DNA of 64,000 bases from Microdochium bolleyi (Eukaryota; Ascomycota; Sordariomycetes; Xylariales; Microdochiaceae): the NCBI GenBank assembly GCA_001566295.1, contig KQ964253.1, positions 992,001-1,056,000 of the forward strand, read 5' to 3'. Both the position numbers and the translations under genes were made by a program. This document shows, piece by piece, positions 32,780 through 44,600 of this stretch (its first letter is position 1; every line of letters starts with the position of its first letter). Below the pieces are notes generated by a model that was not told where the DNA came from, did not search any database, and saw only the letters and a program-made list of their open reading frames with translations.

Positions 32780-34007
32780 TTAAGACGTCAGCATGGATAT
32801 GCCGTACCGTGGGTCTGGCCGAGTCAGTATATCTCTGATCGAGTCCGCAGCGAAGATCGTCTCGAAAATCTCGAAATCAGTTGGGTGTGCCGCTCCACTG
32901 TTCGAGCCACTCCCGCCACCGCTGCTGCTCCCGTGATGCACTTTGGACTTGCTCCGTGAACTAGAGCCGCCACTACTCGAACTGCCGCCCTTGGTCTTTT
33001 TCGCCAAGTCGTCAATGATGAGTCTGGATGTGCTCTGATGAATGTCTTCAAACACAAAGGCTACGTGCTTGAAGTAGCCTCTGATGTCCGGATCGTACAG
33101 GAAGATGTCGCGCCACATCTGAGCCAGCTCCATTGGCGGGTTGCGGTGGCTGTTGCCCAGACCAAAGTCGGCAATGACAATGTAGTCATGGTTCTCCCAA
33201 TTGCACATCCGCAGTGCACCGCGCATCTTGTCTCTCATCAACTCCTTTTCGACCTCGAACGCGTACGTGGACCCCATGTGGCTCAGCTTTGGCCAGCGTA
33301 CAGCAGGGACGGAGATGATGGGAAGCTGAAACCAGTCCGTCTCCTCCATCTCCTTGTAGTGATCGTGCGGGCCCCGAAAGACAACCACGTGCTTCGAGTA
33401 GACGACACCGCTGGATGGAATCGGGTAATTTGACGACACTTCTTTCTGCACTGGCGTGCCTAATGCAGCGGATAAGTTGCTCCTTCTGCAGAGCCGCTCT
33501 TCGTAGCCGACCTGTGATATCGTCAGCCATCAGTCTGGAGGGATCTGGCAAGCGACCGATACAGGGCCAAGAGGATGAACGTTGTGGCGATCTCCGTGTT
33601 GCGGGATAGGGGGAAGCAAGATACGTACAACACCCGTCTCCCAATCGCCACCAGGTCGTTTATCGTTGGCTGTGCAGAGAAAGGGGATTCGAGTGGGAAT
33701 CTGAACGTGCTGTTGCCATCTCAGAGTAAAATCTACCGGATCGGCATGGCAGATGTCTGCAGCAGGTCAGCGCTTCGGCTCTACATGGGCCGTCTCGCTG
33801 CGAGCAAAAGTAAATGAACCACTTACGAAATTCCGGAGGGGTAAGACTGAGCTGAGTCGTGCTTACAACCCAGGAAAGTTCGGCAAGTGGTTGTGCGACC
33901 ATATACGATTGGGCTGGCCAGTGTGTGTAGTATTCACGGATGTACGGGATGTACCGCTTCTTAGTTTCGGCGGCGACCTCGGATGGCTTCGGTTTTGACG
34001 ACGGCAT
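32780..34007 (-). CDS. Microbial-type PARG-like protein (TIGR02452 family)
   Basis: Exons 34007-33827, 33756-33629 and 33511-32780 join in phase to 346 residues, with introns of 70 and 117 nt. The core carries NDKRPGGDWETGV (Pro95-Gly97) and YEERLCRRSNL (Tyr106, Glu107, Glu108). It continues into SGVVYSKHVVVFRG, LPIISVPAVRWPKL, a region with DYIVIADFGLGNSHRNPP, and FKHVAFVFEDI. That order (PGG, EE-LCRRS, macrodomain-like strands) is the TIGR02452 / microbial poly(ADP-ribose) glycohydrolase family. Related enzymes remove ADP-ribose using a GGG...QEE loop. Here the loop is PGGDW...YEE, with Tyr in place of Gln, so activity is uncertain. A 45-residue Ser/Gly-rich insert near residue 280 splits off a conserved-looking C-terminal helix (DFEIFETIFAADSIRDIL). 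No partner gene is adjacent. Confidence 0.82.
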
Positions 34008-34944
34008 CTCAGCGGTGGGTGTCGATCACGGGCGTTGACGAGGCTGATGAGGTGAACAGGGAATTCTTTTGGTGGCACACGCTTGCTTTAAGCATGGGCT
34101 GGGCGACGATACAGCACACAGCTCAAGGGCACTTGATCAGCAATACCGGCTCATGGCAATTTGCAAGCACCCTCCAGAACTTATAGCAGATTCTCGACTT
34201 GGGCCGAGGGTGTGCAGCTGCATGGTTTCGGCGGACAACAATTGACAGCGGCCCACTCAGACCACGAAACAACAGTGTTCTCGGCCGATGGTAGGTTGCG
34301 CCTGGCCTGTCACACCAGTTTCTATGGAGAAGGCCCAGTCGACTATTTCTCTCAGACCCAGTTTGTCTTGGAGAGCTGAGGACTGGTTCAGACTCTGTAC
34401 TGCACGGCATCTTCTGGGAAGACGCCTCGATCTGGTGAGCAGGGCCCCCCGGGGGGAAATGTCTGGGGGTGGTCAATGACCACGCAGGTATGCGGGAGGG
34501 CTAGAGAGCCATCAGACATGTCTGCCCGCCCGGGTGGCACAAGATCCAGACGGATGGATTTCCTCGGAGATGTGCTGTGCGGCAGATCTCACTTGTGTAC
34601 CCGGTGGCCTGCAGAATCGAGTCACAAACGCAAACGCAAGCGCGACGGGGGCGGGCGTGGTGCTAGCGGCCGTTTGGGCTCATTGTCCGTGCCAGCAGTG
34701 ACGAGCTCATCGTGCCCAGACAGGCTCGACTAGCCAGGTAGAAGGGAGAGGTCGAGGCTGTGGGTGCATTAGGGGGACTCTCTCGGCACGATGGTGGCCG
34801 GTTCGGAGCAGCCCATCCAGCCAGCCACCGGCGGGGAATCGTGCTTTCGAGCCGATAGGTCGGGGAGATGACAGCGGCATATCACCCAGTGAGCAAGATA
34901 CGACGCAGGAGCGGGTAACTTCCTCCGGCCCTGGAGCCTCAAAA

Positions 34945-34959
34945 CTACCTTAAAGGTAG
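34945..34959. promoter_or_regulatory. Near-palindrome CTACCTTAAAGGTAG
   Basis: This is a 15-nt inverted repeat with a single central base and the same half-site (TACCTT) as the perfect copies at 25972 and 35927. It lies in the divergent interval between the PARG-like and AsnRS genes. Confidence 0.35.
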
Positions 34960-35926
34960 CGTAGGTATCCTGGAGATCTGCAGCGGCTAGAGGTACCTCC
35001 TGGCACGCGACGAGACACGGCTCGGGGAACTGGCCAGCGTCGTGGATCGAAGGTTAGCGGCCATCTATCAGGCAGGCAGCCCTTCTTGGTGCCGGAGCTT
35101 GCCGACTGGCAGGGAGGCTCGTCCCAGGGCTGCGGTTAAGCAAAATCTAGACGACTTGAGACTCTGGTGATCACCAAGCCAGTGCCGTGCGAGGTAGCAG
35201 CTCTAGACCTGCAACGAGGGCCAGGCCCGCAGGAGTCTCGAACTCCTCCGCCCACGAGCCAAGATCTGATCCGGCAGGCTCGGCAGGCTCTATCCTGGGG
35301 GGTCGACGCGAACGGCACAGGGGTATGCTCCGGATGGTTTGTGACTTGTCAGAGCTGCGGCAATGCACTGAGCGATGCTGAACACCCTGGTAGGGTGCGA
35401 GCGCCTGGGCTGCCTCCTGCGCGTCACCGTTGCGCATGGTGACGGCCGTACCGGAGAGACTGGGGCGGTCGAGAGGAGGCGAGCGTCATGACGGTCGGCA
35501 CGATGCCCAAGCGAGCCATGATTACGTGGTGGTGATGGCAGCGGATTTGGGGGTTCAAAGTGAAATTACGTGAATCGTCGAGGTCGATCACTGCACTCCA
35601 CCACCGCGTGCTGGACCCTTGCCAAGGGTGGTGCCAGGCGACGGGCTGTTTTTCTGCTCTTGGGCGCCATCTTGAAGCTCTGGCCCAATCAGCATCGGGC
35701 ATGGCGGCCCTTGTGGGAGCCCCTCTAATTACGCTACATGGGACGCTAAGGTTTTGAAAACTCCGCCGCGCCTGCTGCAGCTGCAAGACCAGGCCTCGCA
35801 GGCCGGCCGTTGTGTGTTTTTGGCTGGTGCACTGGGACAGAGCTCGAGTGGGAGCCGCATCTTGCTCCAGCGGCGAGGCACTTTCAAGGTTCCAAGGCTG
35901 AGGCAACCCTTCCGTACTGCGCATGG

Positions 35927-35938
35927 TACCTTAAGGTA
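35927..35938. promoter_or_regulatory. Palindrome TACCTTAAGGTA upstream of AsnRS
   Basis: This is an exact copy of the 12-nt palindrome at 25972-25983, here about 195 nt upstream of the AsnRS start codon. Confidence 0.4.
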
Positions 35939-36132
35939 TGGACGGGTCACATCGGCCCGGGGGCGTCCACGGGTCCCTTGCCAGCCTCTCGATCACGACT
36001 AATCACTGCAAGTGCCTGCCTAGTGTAGCTCGACTACAAACCTCAACGGCACACATCCTGTCGAGGCTTGTCTGCCGTCCCCGGCACCGCCACATCCCTC
36101 CTCCTCGCCGTCCGCCACGAACCCAACAAACC

Positions 36133-38035
36133 ATGGCCGGCGTGGCAAACTTCCTCCGGGTGCCGTCCCTGGCTGTCCGGGCCGGCTCTCGCGTCCCCAG
36201 CTCCATCACACCATCCCACTGTCGACTACGGCACGCTCCAGGATCCATCCCGGCATCACACTCTTTCTCGTCGAGAACGGCAGCTCCCAGGCCGATCGCT
36301 GCGCTGCTGCAGGCCACAGCCGCAGAGGCACAGGAGGCCACCGTCGAGGGCTTCGTCCGCTCCGTCCGCTCCCAGAAACGACATAGCTTCGTGTCCCTAG
36401 GTGATGGCAGCTCCCTCGATGCCCTCCAGGCCGTGGTCCCGTCGGACCTTGCGCAAGGGTGAGTCTATCCCCGCCCGCGCGGCTCACGTGCGTAAATGCT
36501 TGCTACTGCTTGCTGCTGGGCCCTTTGTACCAAACCCTCCCTGATGAACACAAAAGGGGGAGTGCGGCCAGGCTGACAGATCTGCTCCGGGTTTCGATGA
36601 CTTTAGACTCGCTATTGGTGCTGCCGTGCGACTGCAGGGATCATGGGCCCCTTCCCCAGGTCGTGGCCAGAGCCATGAACTACAAGTCACAAAGGCCGAG
36701 ATCCTCGGACCCTCCGATGCACGGGTGAGTGAACTGCGGCAGAGACAAGCCTTGCTCCAGACTCGTACAACCTTCTCCATGTCACTGTCAGGGCATCAGC
36801 ATGCTGATATCCAAATCAATCCTCAGACATTTCCCGTGCAAAAGAAATATCAGACGCCCGAATACCTGAGGACAATACCGCACATGCGGCCAAGGGTACC
36901 ATTCAACGCCGTGGTCCTGCGCTTCCGTTCCGAGCTCGTCTCGTCGCTCACGCGGTTTTTCGACAGCCGCAGCTTCGTGCAGGCGCACGTTCCCATCCTC
37001 ACCTCGTCGGACTGCGAGGGCGCGGGCGAAGTCTTCAACATCACCACTGAGGAGACTGGCAGTGGCGGTGGATATGGCAACGGCGAAGCCGCCGAGACGC
37101 CTTCTTTCTTCCGCCGCCCCGTGTACACGACTGTGTCAGGCCAGTTGCACCTCGAGGCTCTTGCGCAGTCCTTGGGCCATGTCTGGACGCTTTCGCCGAC
37201 TTTCAGGGCTGAGCATAGCGATACGCCAAGGCATCTCAGCGAGTTCTACATGCTCGAGGCGGAGATGAGTTTCACGGACGATATGGCCGCCGTGATGGAT
37301 CTCGTCGAGGAGATGCTCAAGCACGTCGTAGCAGACTTGTCCAAGCTGCCCACTTTCGAAGAGCTTACAAGAGAGCAATCGAGGTCGGCAGACCTGGCAT
37401 CTGCTGAGGAGGTGCGGCGGCGCTGGAATGGGCTGCTGGCCCCCGGCGTGTGGCCTCGTATTACTTATACTGAAGCTATTGAGCTGCTCAGGACGGCGCA
37501 GAACGAACAGTTCGAGCACGAGCCGATCTGGGGCAGAGACTTGCACACTGAGCATGAGAAGTGGATTGCTGCGACAGTGGGCAAGGGTAGCACGCCTGTG
37601 TTCGTGACGAACTATCCCAAGGATATCAAGGCTTTCTACATGAAGGCTGCCAGTTCGAATGTAGGCTCCGGCGGCTCATCGTCAAGCCAGACGGTTGAGT
37701 GCTTTGACCTGCTTGTCCCCGAATTCTGCGAAATAGCGGGCGGATCCATGCGTAAACACCGACTGGAAGAGCTCGTTCAGGCCATGCGTGCGAAGGGCAT
37801 GCCGGTTGGGTCAACTGACAACATCTCAGAAGGCAGTGCAGCTGTGGCAGGCACTGGTGAAGGTATTGGTGATGTCAACAATCTCGACTGGTATCTGGAT
37901 CTTCGCCGCTGGGGGTGCCCGCCGCACGGCGGCTTCGGCCTTGGGTTTGACAGGCTGCTCTGCTACCTGACAGGCGTTCAGACTATCCGCGACACAACCG
38001 CTTTTCCCCGCTGGTACGGCCGGTGCGACTGCTAG
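36133..38035 (+). CDS. Mitochondrial asparaginyl-tRNA synthetase
   Basis: Exons 36133-36458, 36607-36724 and 36800-38035 join in phase to 559 residues. The class IIb enzyme charges tRNA-Asn for mitochondrial translation. The first 60 residues are rich in Arg, Ser and Ala with almost no acidic residues, as expected of a mitochondrial presequence. An anticodon-binding OB fold follows (TVEGFVRSVRSQKRHSFVSL). The catalytic core has PVQKKYQTPEYLR, SDCEGAGEVF, and motif 2 around TFRAEHSDTPRHLSEFYMLE. Motif 3 is GGFGLGFDRLLCYLTG, close to the C-terminus, with the expected ending RDTTAFPRWYG. The second intron (36725-36799, 75 nt) is in frame and stop-free, so its retention would add 25 residues. I placed the acceptor at CATCAG because it restores the phase and leaves a typical N-P-x-T-x-PVQKK sequence. 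Confidence 0.93.
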
Positions 38036-40309
38036 AGATGGACGTTTGCATGGACTTCCAACCCATCAAGGGTAGAAACGACTGAGAAGTGTCGGACCGC
38101 GCATCTGCACACACCGCACTATGACCACATAGGGCCCGTCTATCTGTTTCTTGCAGCCCGTGGCTCGTCAAGTGCTACTCGATGCGGAAGCACTGTCTGC
38201 AAAAACCCCTTGATCTACTCCACGCCTCGTGCAACTAGCCGGTACTTGATTCAGATCTCCTAGAGCGGGAAGGCCACCCAATCTGGGAAGCAATCTCGAT
38301 ATTCCGGCGTGTCTCGGCAACCCTCATCATCACAAGTTCAGTCATGTTTCACCTCCCAACTCCCGCTGCAGCCACAATACGCACGTGAATTTTAATAGGA
38401 TGTCTTTGGGGAGGCTTGAGAGGTGCGCCCAGAGATAGCCTTGTGAGCCGCATTCGGGTTCCTGCATTTGTCCCTGCGAGCGATCGACTGTTGATCGCAA
38501 GCTGTGCTTCTATCAGTGGCATTGCTGAAAACCTGACCGCACCACCTGCAGCGTGTCAGATGCATGGTGCGCAACAAGACGCCGACACGGAGTCACCTGG
38601 AACATTGGACTTCCCAGCTCATCGGTCCGAAGGGGGCTCGAGACAGAACTAGACATGTTCCAGAACATTTCCACAGCGCGGCGAACCCTGGTCATGGGGA
38701 GCGCATTCTTCGAGCTTCTCTCGTTCCTCAGTACGTCAGTCTTGTCTTCGGCCAGGGGCAGGGTGTCCAGGACTGCAGATCGGGCAATCTACGGCGCATG
38801 GCAATCGTCAATCTATGTCTTAGTGTCGGCATCGTTGTATATACGCTCAGATCTCGGATCAGATAGAGCGGTGTGCGACCTGTTTTGTGCAACATGCACA
38901 ATTTTTGCATCACTTACAGCGCGTGGGTTTGGTCGCACAAAGAGAGAGAGAGAGTGAGAGAGCATAGAAGTAGCAATCGTGTACAGCAAATACCCTAGAC
39001 AGTCATTTCACCCTGCCCTGCTGCCGGCGAAACCCCTTCGTGTCTTTGGTCTGATGCCCTTCTTCGGCCGTCGCGTCGCGTTGCGGACTGGTCGCGTTCT
39101 CTCTCTGGCTCTGAAAATGCAGACAGAGATACCAGAGGTATCTGGGGTCTCAAGCGAACATTTGACAGATGGTCGTTGCATCCTTAAGCCCTTTCTATCA
39201 CGTATACCATCATCATCATCTTACAGCATCTCTGCAAATTCCTGCCGAGACAGCTGGCTGCTGCTGCCCACTGAATGTCTATTGAGATGACACGACACGT
39301 CTGTCCCACGCTGCTTTGGCTAATCCCGTCTTCAATCTTGCTGTGCTTAGTTTTCTTGATGGTGGTTGGGTTAGTCGTTTACCGAGGAAACACACAGCAG
39401 GGTGCGTGCGTGCGTTTACAAGTATTCCCTCCACTGCCGCTTTTCGTGTCCTTCGGCAAGTGCTCGTTTGAGGCGATATCTTCCCGGCCTCTGCGTCTTT
39501 GTATCGTCAGTTTTCGCCCTCAACCTTCGCGCCTTCTCGTTCGCCTTTCTGCACACTCTTTTGTCAGTCGAGGGTGTCGGCTCGAGCGTCGAAGATGTAG
39601 ATATGTATGTATGTGACCATACTAGAACGCGCCGCACTGGAGACTGATGCAGAGGGAAGGGGCGCTCGCTGAGCTAGCTGGCTTGGGGCGTCGCTTGTGG
39701 CACTAGACGAGGGTCTTCGTAGAGATAGCCCGCCGCCATGTATATACACACTAAGAGAGCGAGAGAGCATCAGTTCTTACATACATGAGCCGGCCACCTA
39801 GTCACAGCCATGATTCAATACCGCCGTCGTCGGCAACCAAGAGTAAATACAAACAGCAGTGCCATCAAAGTCAGCCCTATCTGAACGCCACATGGGACCG
39901 GTAGCTGTGTTTTCTTCACGTGCTGCTCGTTGCATATATCACTGTTCATCATTTTGATCCGAGTAAAAGTCATTGCTCGGGTGCATCCCTGCGTTGCAAG
40001 AAGTATGTATTCTCCGTCGTGAAACGTCAATATGAACAAGAAGGTCGAAATCAAAGGGACGAGCAAAGCCAAGCACCCAAGGGTGGATTGCTTGCTATCA
40101 TGGAACGCCGTATGGTATGCAGTAGAAAATCCCTTTATCCCAAAGCAAGAAACCAGGAAATGATGAGAACAACACCAAAATGCCAGGAAGACCGTGATAC
40201 GTCGAAATCATACAGGGGCAAAACAATATGCAGCACTCCGAAGTCATGCATCCCGTACTTCCATCACCAGTCTCGTCGATCTCAACTCCAGATCATCACA
40301 AACCCGCTA
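38036..40309. other. Convergent intergenic region, no gene seen
   Basis: This 2.3 kb separates the 3' ends of AsnRS and the WOPR gene. It contains a short (AG)n run at 38940-38965. Open frames of up to 141 codons show no domain. A long 3' UTR of the WOPR gene is possible but cannot be seen directly. Confidence 0.4.
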
Positions 40310-41692
40310 TCATATCAGCAGGAACTTGCGGTCCAGCGACCGTAGAGCCTTGGCGTCCTCCCTCGACGCGTCGTTGCCTGCAGTCATACCCAGAGGACCA
40401 TTTGCCTTGACCCGTGGCGAGTTGCTGCCGCTGTTGATGCTTGCCGAATGCGCGCTGCCGGGCTCCGAGTTCGCTGGTGTCGGGTGCAGCAGCGAGGCTA
40501 GACTGGCCTTCTTGGTGTTGTTCGCACCACCGCCATAGTTGAGCTCAGGCAGCGTGACTCTCGGGGTCGGCGACGCAGAGTGTGTCCTAGGCGGCGTCAA
40601 GTTGCTGCGGCTAGTGGCGGCGGAGGACACGGCCGGCAGTGGGCCCTGCGGGTTGCGTGCACTGGTGGCCATAGAGGCGACCGGGTCATGCTTCATACCC
40701 GCGTGGGTGGCCTGATGCTGGAGATGGTACGAGGCTCGAGGAGACATGCCTGGCGGCGGCGCAGCGACTGGCGGCAGGGTCTGGTAATGTGCCAGAGTCG
40801 AGGGTGGTGGTAGCCGTTCATGTTCGTACATGTGCATAGCCTTGGCGTAGTGGTGTGGCGGCTGGCTGGCGTGCGACAAAGGGGGAGGCAGTTGCGGCCC
40901 GGGCGGAGCGATGTGCATGAGTGGTCGAGGTGGCATCGACGCGCCGCGTGCGTGGTGATGCATCTGCTGAACTTTGGCCATGTCAGGCGCGTGCCTGTCG
41001 TGCATCCAGTGCGGCGGCTCGTGTGGTGACGGAGGCCACGCCCCAGGCGCCCACGGCGGAGGCGGCCCCCAGCCGTAGGCGTATCCCGCAGGCTCGGGGG
41101 GGCTATCGTTGTAGGACTGCATTGGGCCTCTGGTCAACGCAGGCGGGTTGGCATCGTGAAGACTCGACTCCGGGTACATGCCCTTGGCCGGGATGATGTG
41201 TCGCAGCTGGGGATCCGTATTTGGCTGCGGGAGGTCGGGGGCCCCCGGGTGCGGCCTCGAGTAGTAGGAGATAAGATGCAGGTGCTGGCCCTGGGATGTT
41301 GTGATGCTGAAGGACTGCTTCATGAGGCCGTCTACCTTGTACCGATAGCCTTCGGGCTCGCCCTCGGGGTCCTCGTCGCTGACACGGCCGCTCTCTGGCG
41401 TCCGGCCGTTGGTCCTTCGGTTACTTGTGAAGCCGGCGCCGCGCTTGCCCTCCATCTCCCTGTACGTGAGGAAGCTGCCTGAGACTCTGCTGGCGCTCCA
41501 CGACTTGCCGTCCGTCCACCTCCGCATACCGGCCTCGCGCTCGTCCCATACGAACACAGAGCCGGACCTGATCGATTGCCGCTCCTTTTCCGACAGCCGC
41601 CGCTGCACGCGGGGTAGCAGACCCAGCCGGCAGGCTTCAAATAGCTTGATCGCATCGGACGGTGTCCGGACATAGCCGTGATATGTCTCCAT
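40310..41692 (-). CDS. pac2: WOPR transcription factor, Gti1/Pac2 family
   Basis: A single exon gives 460 residues. The N-terminus METYHGYVRTPSDAIKLFEA, then RRLSEKERQSIRSGSVFVWDE and RRWTDGKSWSASRVSGSFLTYRE, form the first half of the WOPR DNA-binding domain (about residues 1-80). The second half is at about 115-150 (YRYKVDGLMKQSFSIT, HLHLISYY), after a variable linker. The rest is Pro/His/Ala-rich and disordered and ends with ALRSLDRKFLLI. Family members are master regulators of morphology and development (Wor1, Ryp1, Sge1, Pac2). The METYHG start and the spacing suggest the Pac2 branch over the Sge1/Ryp1 branch, which is a judgement from memory. It acts in the nucleus. The upstream region is unusually long and gene-free, and a TATA-like string lies near 41712-41720 on the minus strand. 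Confidence 0.9.
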   Translation of the reverse strand: METYHGYVRTPSDAIKLFEACRLGLLPRVQRRLSEKERQSIRSGSVFVWDEREAGMRRWTDGKSWSASRVSGSFLTYREMEGKRGAGFTSNRRTNGRTPESGRVSDEDPEGEPEGYRYKVDGLMKQSFSITTSQGQHLHLISYYSRPHPGAPDLPQPNTDPQLRHIIPAKGMYPESSLHDANPPALTRGPMQSYNDSPPEPAGYAYGWGPPPPWAPGAWPPSPHEPPHWMHDRHAPDMAKVQQMHHHARGASMPPRPLMHIAPPGPQLPPPLSHASQPPHHYAKAMHMYEHERLPPPSTLAHYQTLPPVAAPPPGMSPRASYHLQHQATHAGMKHDPVASMATSARNPQGPLPAVSSAATSRSNLTPPRTHSASPTPRVTLPELNYGGGANNTKKASLASLLHPTPANSEPGSAHSASINSGSNSPRVKANGPLGMTAGNDASREDAKALRSLDRKFLLI

Positions 41693-44600
41693 TGTGTGTT
41701 GTGTTGCTGGCCACTACTATTATAAGTGGTGTCGTGGCTGATATTTCTTGAGCCGATGAGCTCCGCGATGTCTCACGATGGCGGAGGCTCTCGAGATAGG
41801 CCGGATCACGTCAACGCGCGAGAAACGAGAGGCATGTGGCAGGAGACGGATGCCTGTTAGGCTGCTCACGCACTCAATCGTGGGCGGGACGTGTTACAAT
41901 CGCTGTTTGGCAACCTACAGCCCCATCAAGTGTGACTGGAGGAATTGGCGACGATTGCAGGAAGAAGGAGAGAAGAATTTCTCCGGGTAGCAAGCTGGTC
42001 GAGGCGATGACTTTATGAGATCCCTGGCGGTGGACAAACTCGAGATCCGAAGGCAGAGCGACACAGGCTCTGGTCAGTGCGTACAAGGTTTGATCTTCCC
42101 GCTATGGGCAAGCGACGACAGTCTCTTGGCGGAATGAGTGCCGAGGTGGCTGTGACAGGCTTCGAATGGGTAGGCAACGTTGACGGTGTCCTGGGATCAA
42201 TGTTGAGTGACTGCGGAGGGAATGCGCAGGCGGGCGGGTAGTGGGCTCTGGGTGGGAAAAGGTCTGGAAGTAGAGAAAGGCGACCGACGCAGGCGTGCAG
42301 GGGAGGCGAGGAGCCGAGTAGTAATAGGAACTCGAGGTGAGGACGGAGAAGCAGGCAGAGTCGCAGTTGCACGGGCAGGCACGGGCAGCAGGCAAGTGAT
42401 GAGCAGAGCCAAGGAAGGCTTGGCTTGGCTTGGTCGAGCAAGAGGATAGACAAGAGAGCGCTGGGCTGGGCTGGCCGGAAAGCGGCAACTCGGATGGGGG
42501 CAGACGCTGAACGATGGGAGAGGCACCCTGACAAGGAGCGATCAGACAAGCTTCTCATGATTTCAAGCTTATTTCCAAAGTGTCAGAGGGGCGGCTTGTG
42601 CACCCCCCCCCCTCAGCGCCAACCCAATCCGGCATGGCCGCCACCACCGCTGGGCCAGGCAGGACCCTTGGCTGGCCCCGCTCCCTGCTCCTGCCTGTGA
42701 TGCATCTCCTAGGAGCACCTGGGCACGCACACACACGCGCGCACACACACACGAGGCCACCCATCCCGTCCGTCCAGTCCAGACTCGTCGGACGCGCACT
42801 TCGATTTAAGGTTGTCGCTAACCTTGCCGCTGGTAACCTCCTCTGGCGCACGCACTGCTCCCTGCTGCTGTGCTGCTGGCCTCGCGTGCGTGCCCCAGCC
42901 CCGGAGCTCCGTATTCCTGGCGAGGCTGACGTTGCCCAGGTTCCATTACGCAAGCCCATGCAACCTGCATCCCTCGCCAGCTCGGCCTCGGGCGTCAGGG
43001 CGCCCTCAGGAGGTCACCTGGGCAGGACAGGCAGCGCTGGAAAGTGTGCCGCCGCCCGAGCCGTTCTGCCGTGCTGCTGACGATAAGCTGGGCCTTGCTG
43101 CCCCTGGCATCCTCGCTCAATGCTTGTGTGCTGCACAAGTCGGGGCGTGGCGCCTTGGCTCTCCCCAGCGTCGCCATGCTTGGCTGGCGTAATCGGGGTC
43201 CCGCGCGCCTTGGTCCTGGGGCTGCCCACCGTGCCGTTCTTCCAGCAGCGCACGGCAGTTGTTGGTGCTGGCCCTGACGGTGCAACCATGCCAGGCAGGC
43301 AGCCCGGGTAGAACGGCTCCTTCCCACCCACACCACTCTCCTAGCCCGCCCCTCTTGGCTTCGCCCTGCCAGTCCTGCTCTTCGTCGTGCCGACCGTTAC
43401 AGGTTGAGAACTGAGTCGAGTCCCGAGCGTAAGTTCTCTGTTGCTTGCGCGGAATTCCGAGGAACAGCAAGACAATGTTCAGGAACGTCCAGGTAACCTC
43501 TGACGACACTCTGCTGGGTTGAACTTTCTTCTCCGTCAAAGCTTCTCTATCGACACCTAGCCGTTCTGGAAACAACGTCAGCAGAGCTAGCTCGGCCAAG
43601 CTACTTCCTGGCGCACGCAGTCTACTCGGAGGTGGGCCTCCATTATTCACCTGGATAACTCGGCAGTGGGCATGAGCAGTTGTGATGCAACTTCTTGTGA
43701 CGATCCACCGGGGTCGGCGTCGTTGACTCGTCTGCGAAGGAGCGCGTACGTTACCCTGAAACGGCCTGTTGGTGCCTCGTTTCTGCCATGTAGCACGCGC
43801 GCACGCATGCGCACCAAGGCCATTGGCTGTTGTCTCATCATGGCCAGTCTGAAATGCATAGCATAGTAGGACAGGAGTTTGACGCTGCTCCTCGTCATGG
43901 CCCCATCGTCGCCATAGAGCGAGGGGCCGACGACAGCGTCGGTTGTCTGACACAAGGGGTTCGTGTTTGGCATGTCGGCGATTACGCAGTACGCCGGCGG
44001 AAAAGCTTTCCCACGCCAGCACGATAGGCTTGCGTGGCTTTTACCTCTGAAGCACTTTAGGCCCTGCGCCCACCATGTTTGTGGCGTCAGGCAATCATTT
44101 CATTCACAGCTCCGGCAACACGGTGTTGTCGCCAAAAACTCTTTGCATTGCAATGCCTGCAGGTAGGCAGGTGATAAGCAGTCCCGTGTGGAACGTTGCG
44201 TACAAGCGCTGCATCGCTCGAGCAGACGACGGATCGTTGCTGGGCCTTGTGACTGCACACTTTGTGTGACCGGAGGCTACAGTCCGTAGGTGGTTCTGTT
44301 GCTGGCCGATGCACGGGTGAAAGCGAGCGTCATTTAGCGACCGTGTCATGGATTGATCTTCTTGCGCACGGAGAATTGGACGCCGACAGCCATAAGTTGC
44401 TCCGTACTTGCCGCTCCACAACGGGAAGCCGACTTTAGTTGGCACTCAATTGGCACGAGTGTGTGCGGCCTAGACGGAGCAGCGACAGGTGGAGTATCGT
44501 GGTTTTCCGGTAGACACTCGGACGGCCATCGGCGTCCTCGGATGACTGACGATGAAGGAGGCGACTCACAAGAGAAGCGGCAGCCCTTGTCGAGAGGCAC

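Larger units (their letters stand above)
34008..36132. other. Divergent intergenic region with two palindromes
   Basis: The PARG-like gene (minus) and AsnRS (plus) start outward from this 2.1 kb. Two related inverted repeats are listed separately. No coding exon, tRNA or transposon was recognised. Confidence 0.45.

Noticed and set aside
43117..44022. 301-codon minus-strand frame
   Set aside because: Composition is Arg/Thr/Trp/Cys-rich with no motif. Many frames overlap on both strands, and no start context or splice structure is visible.
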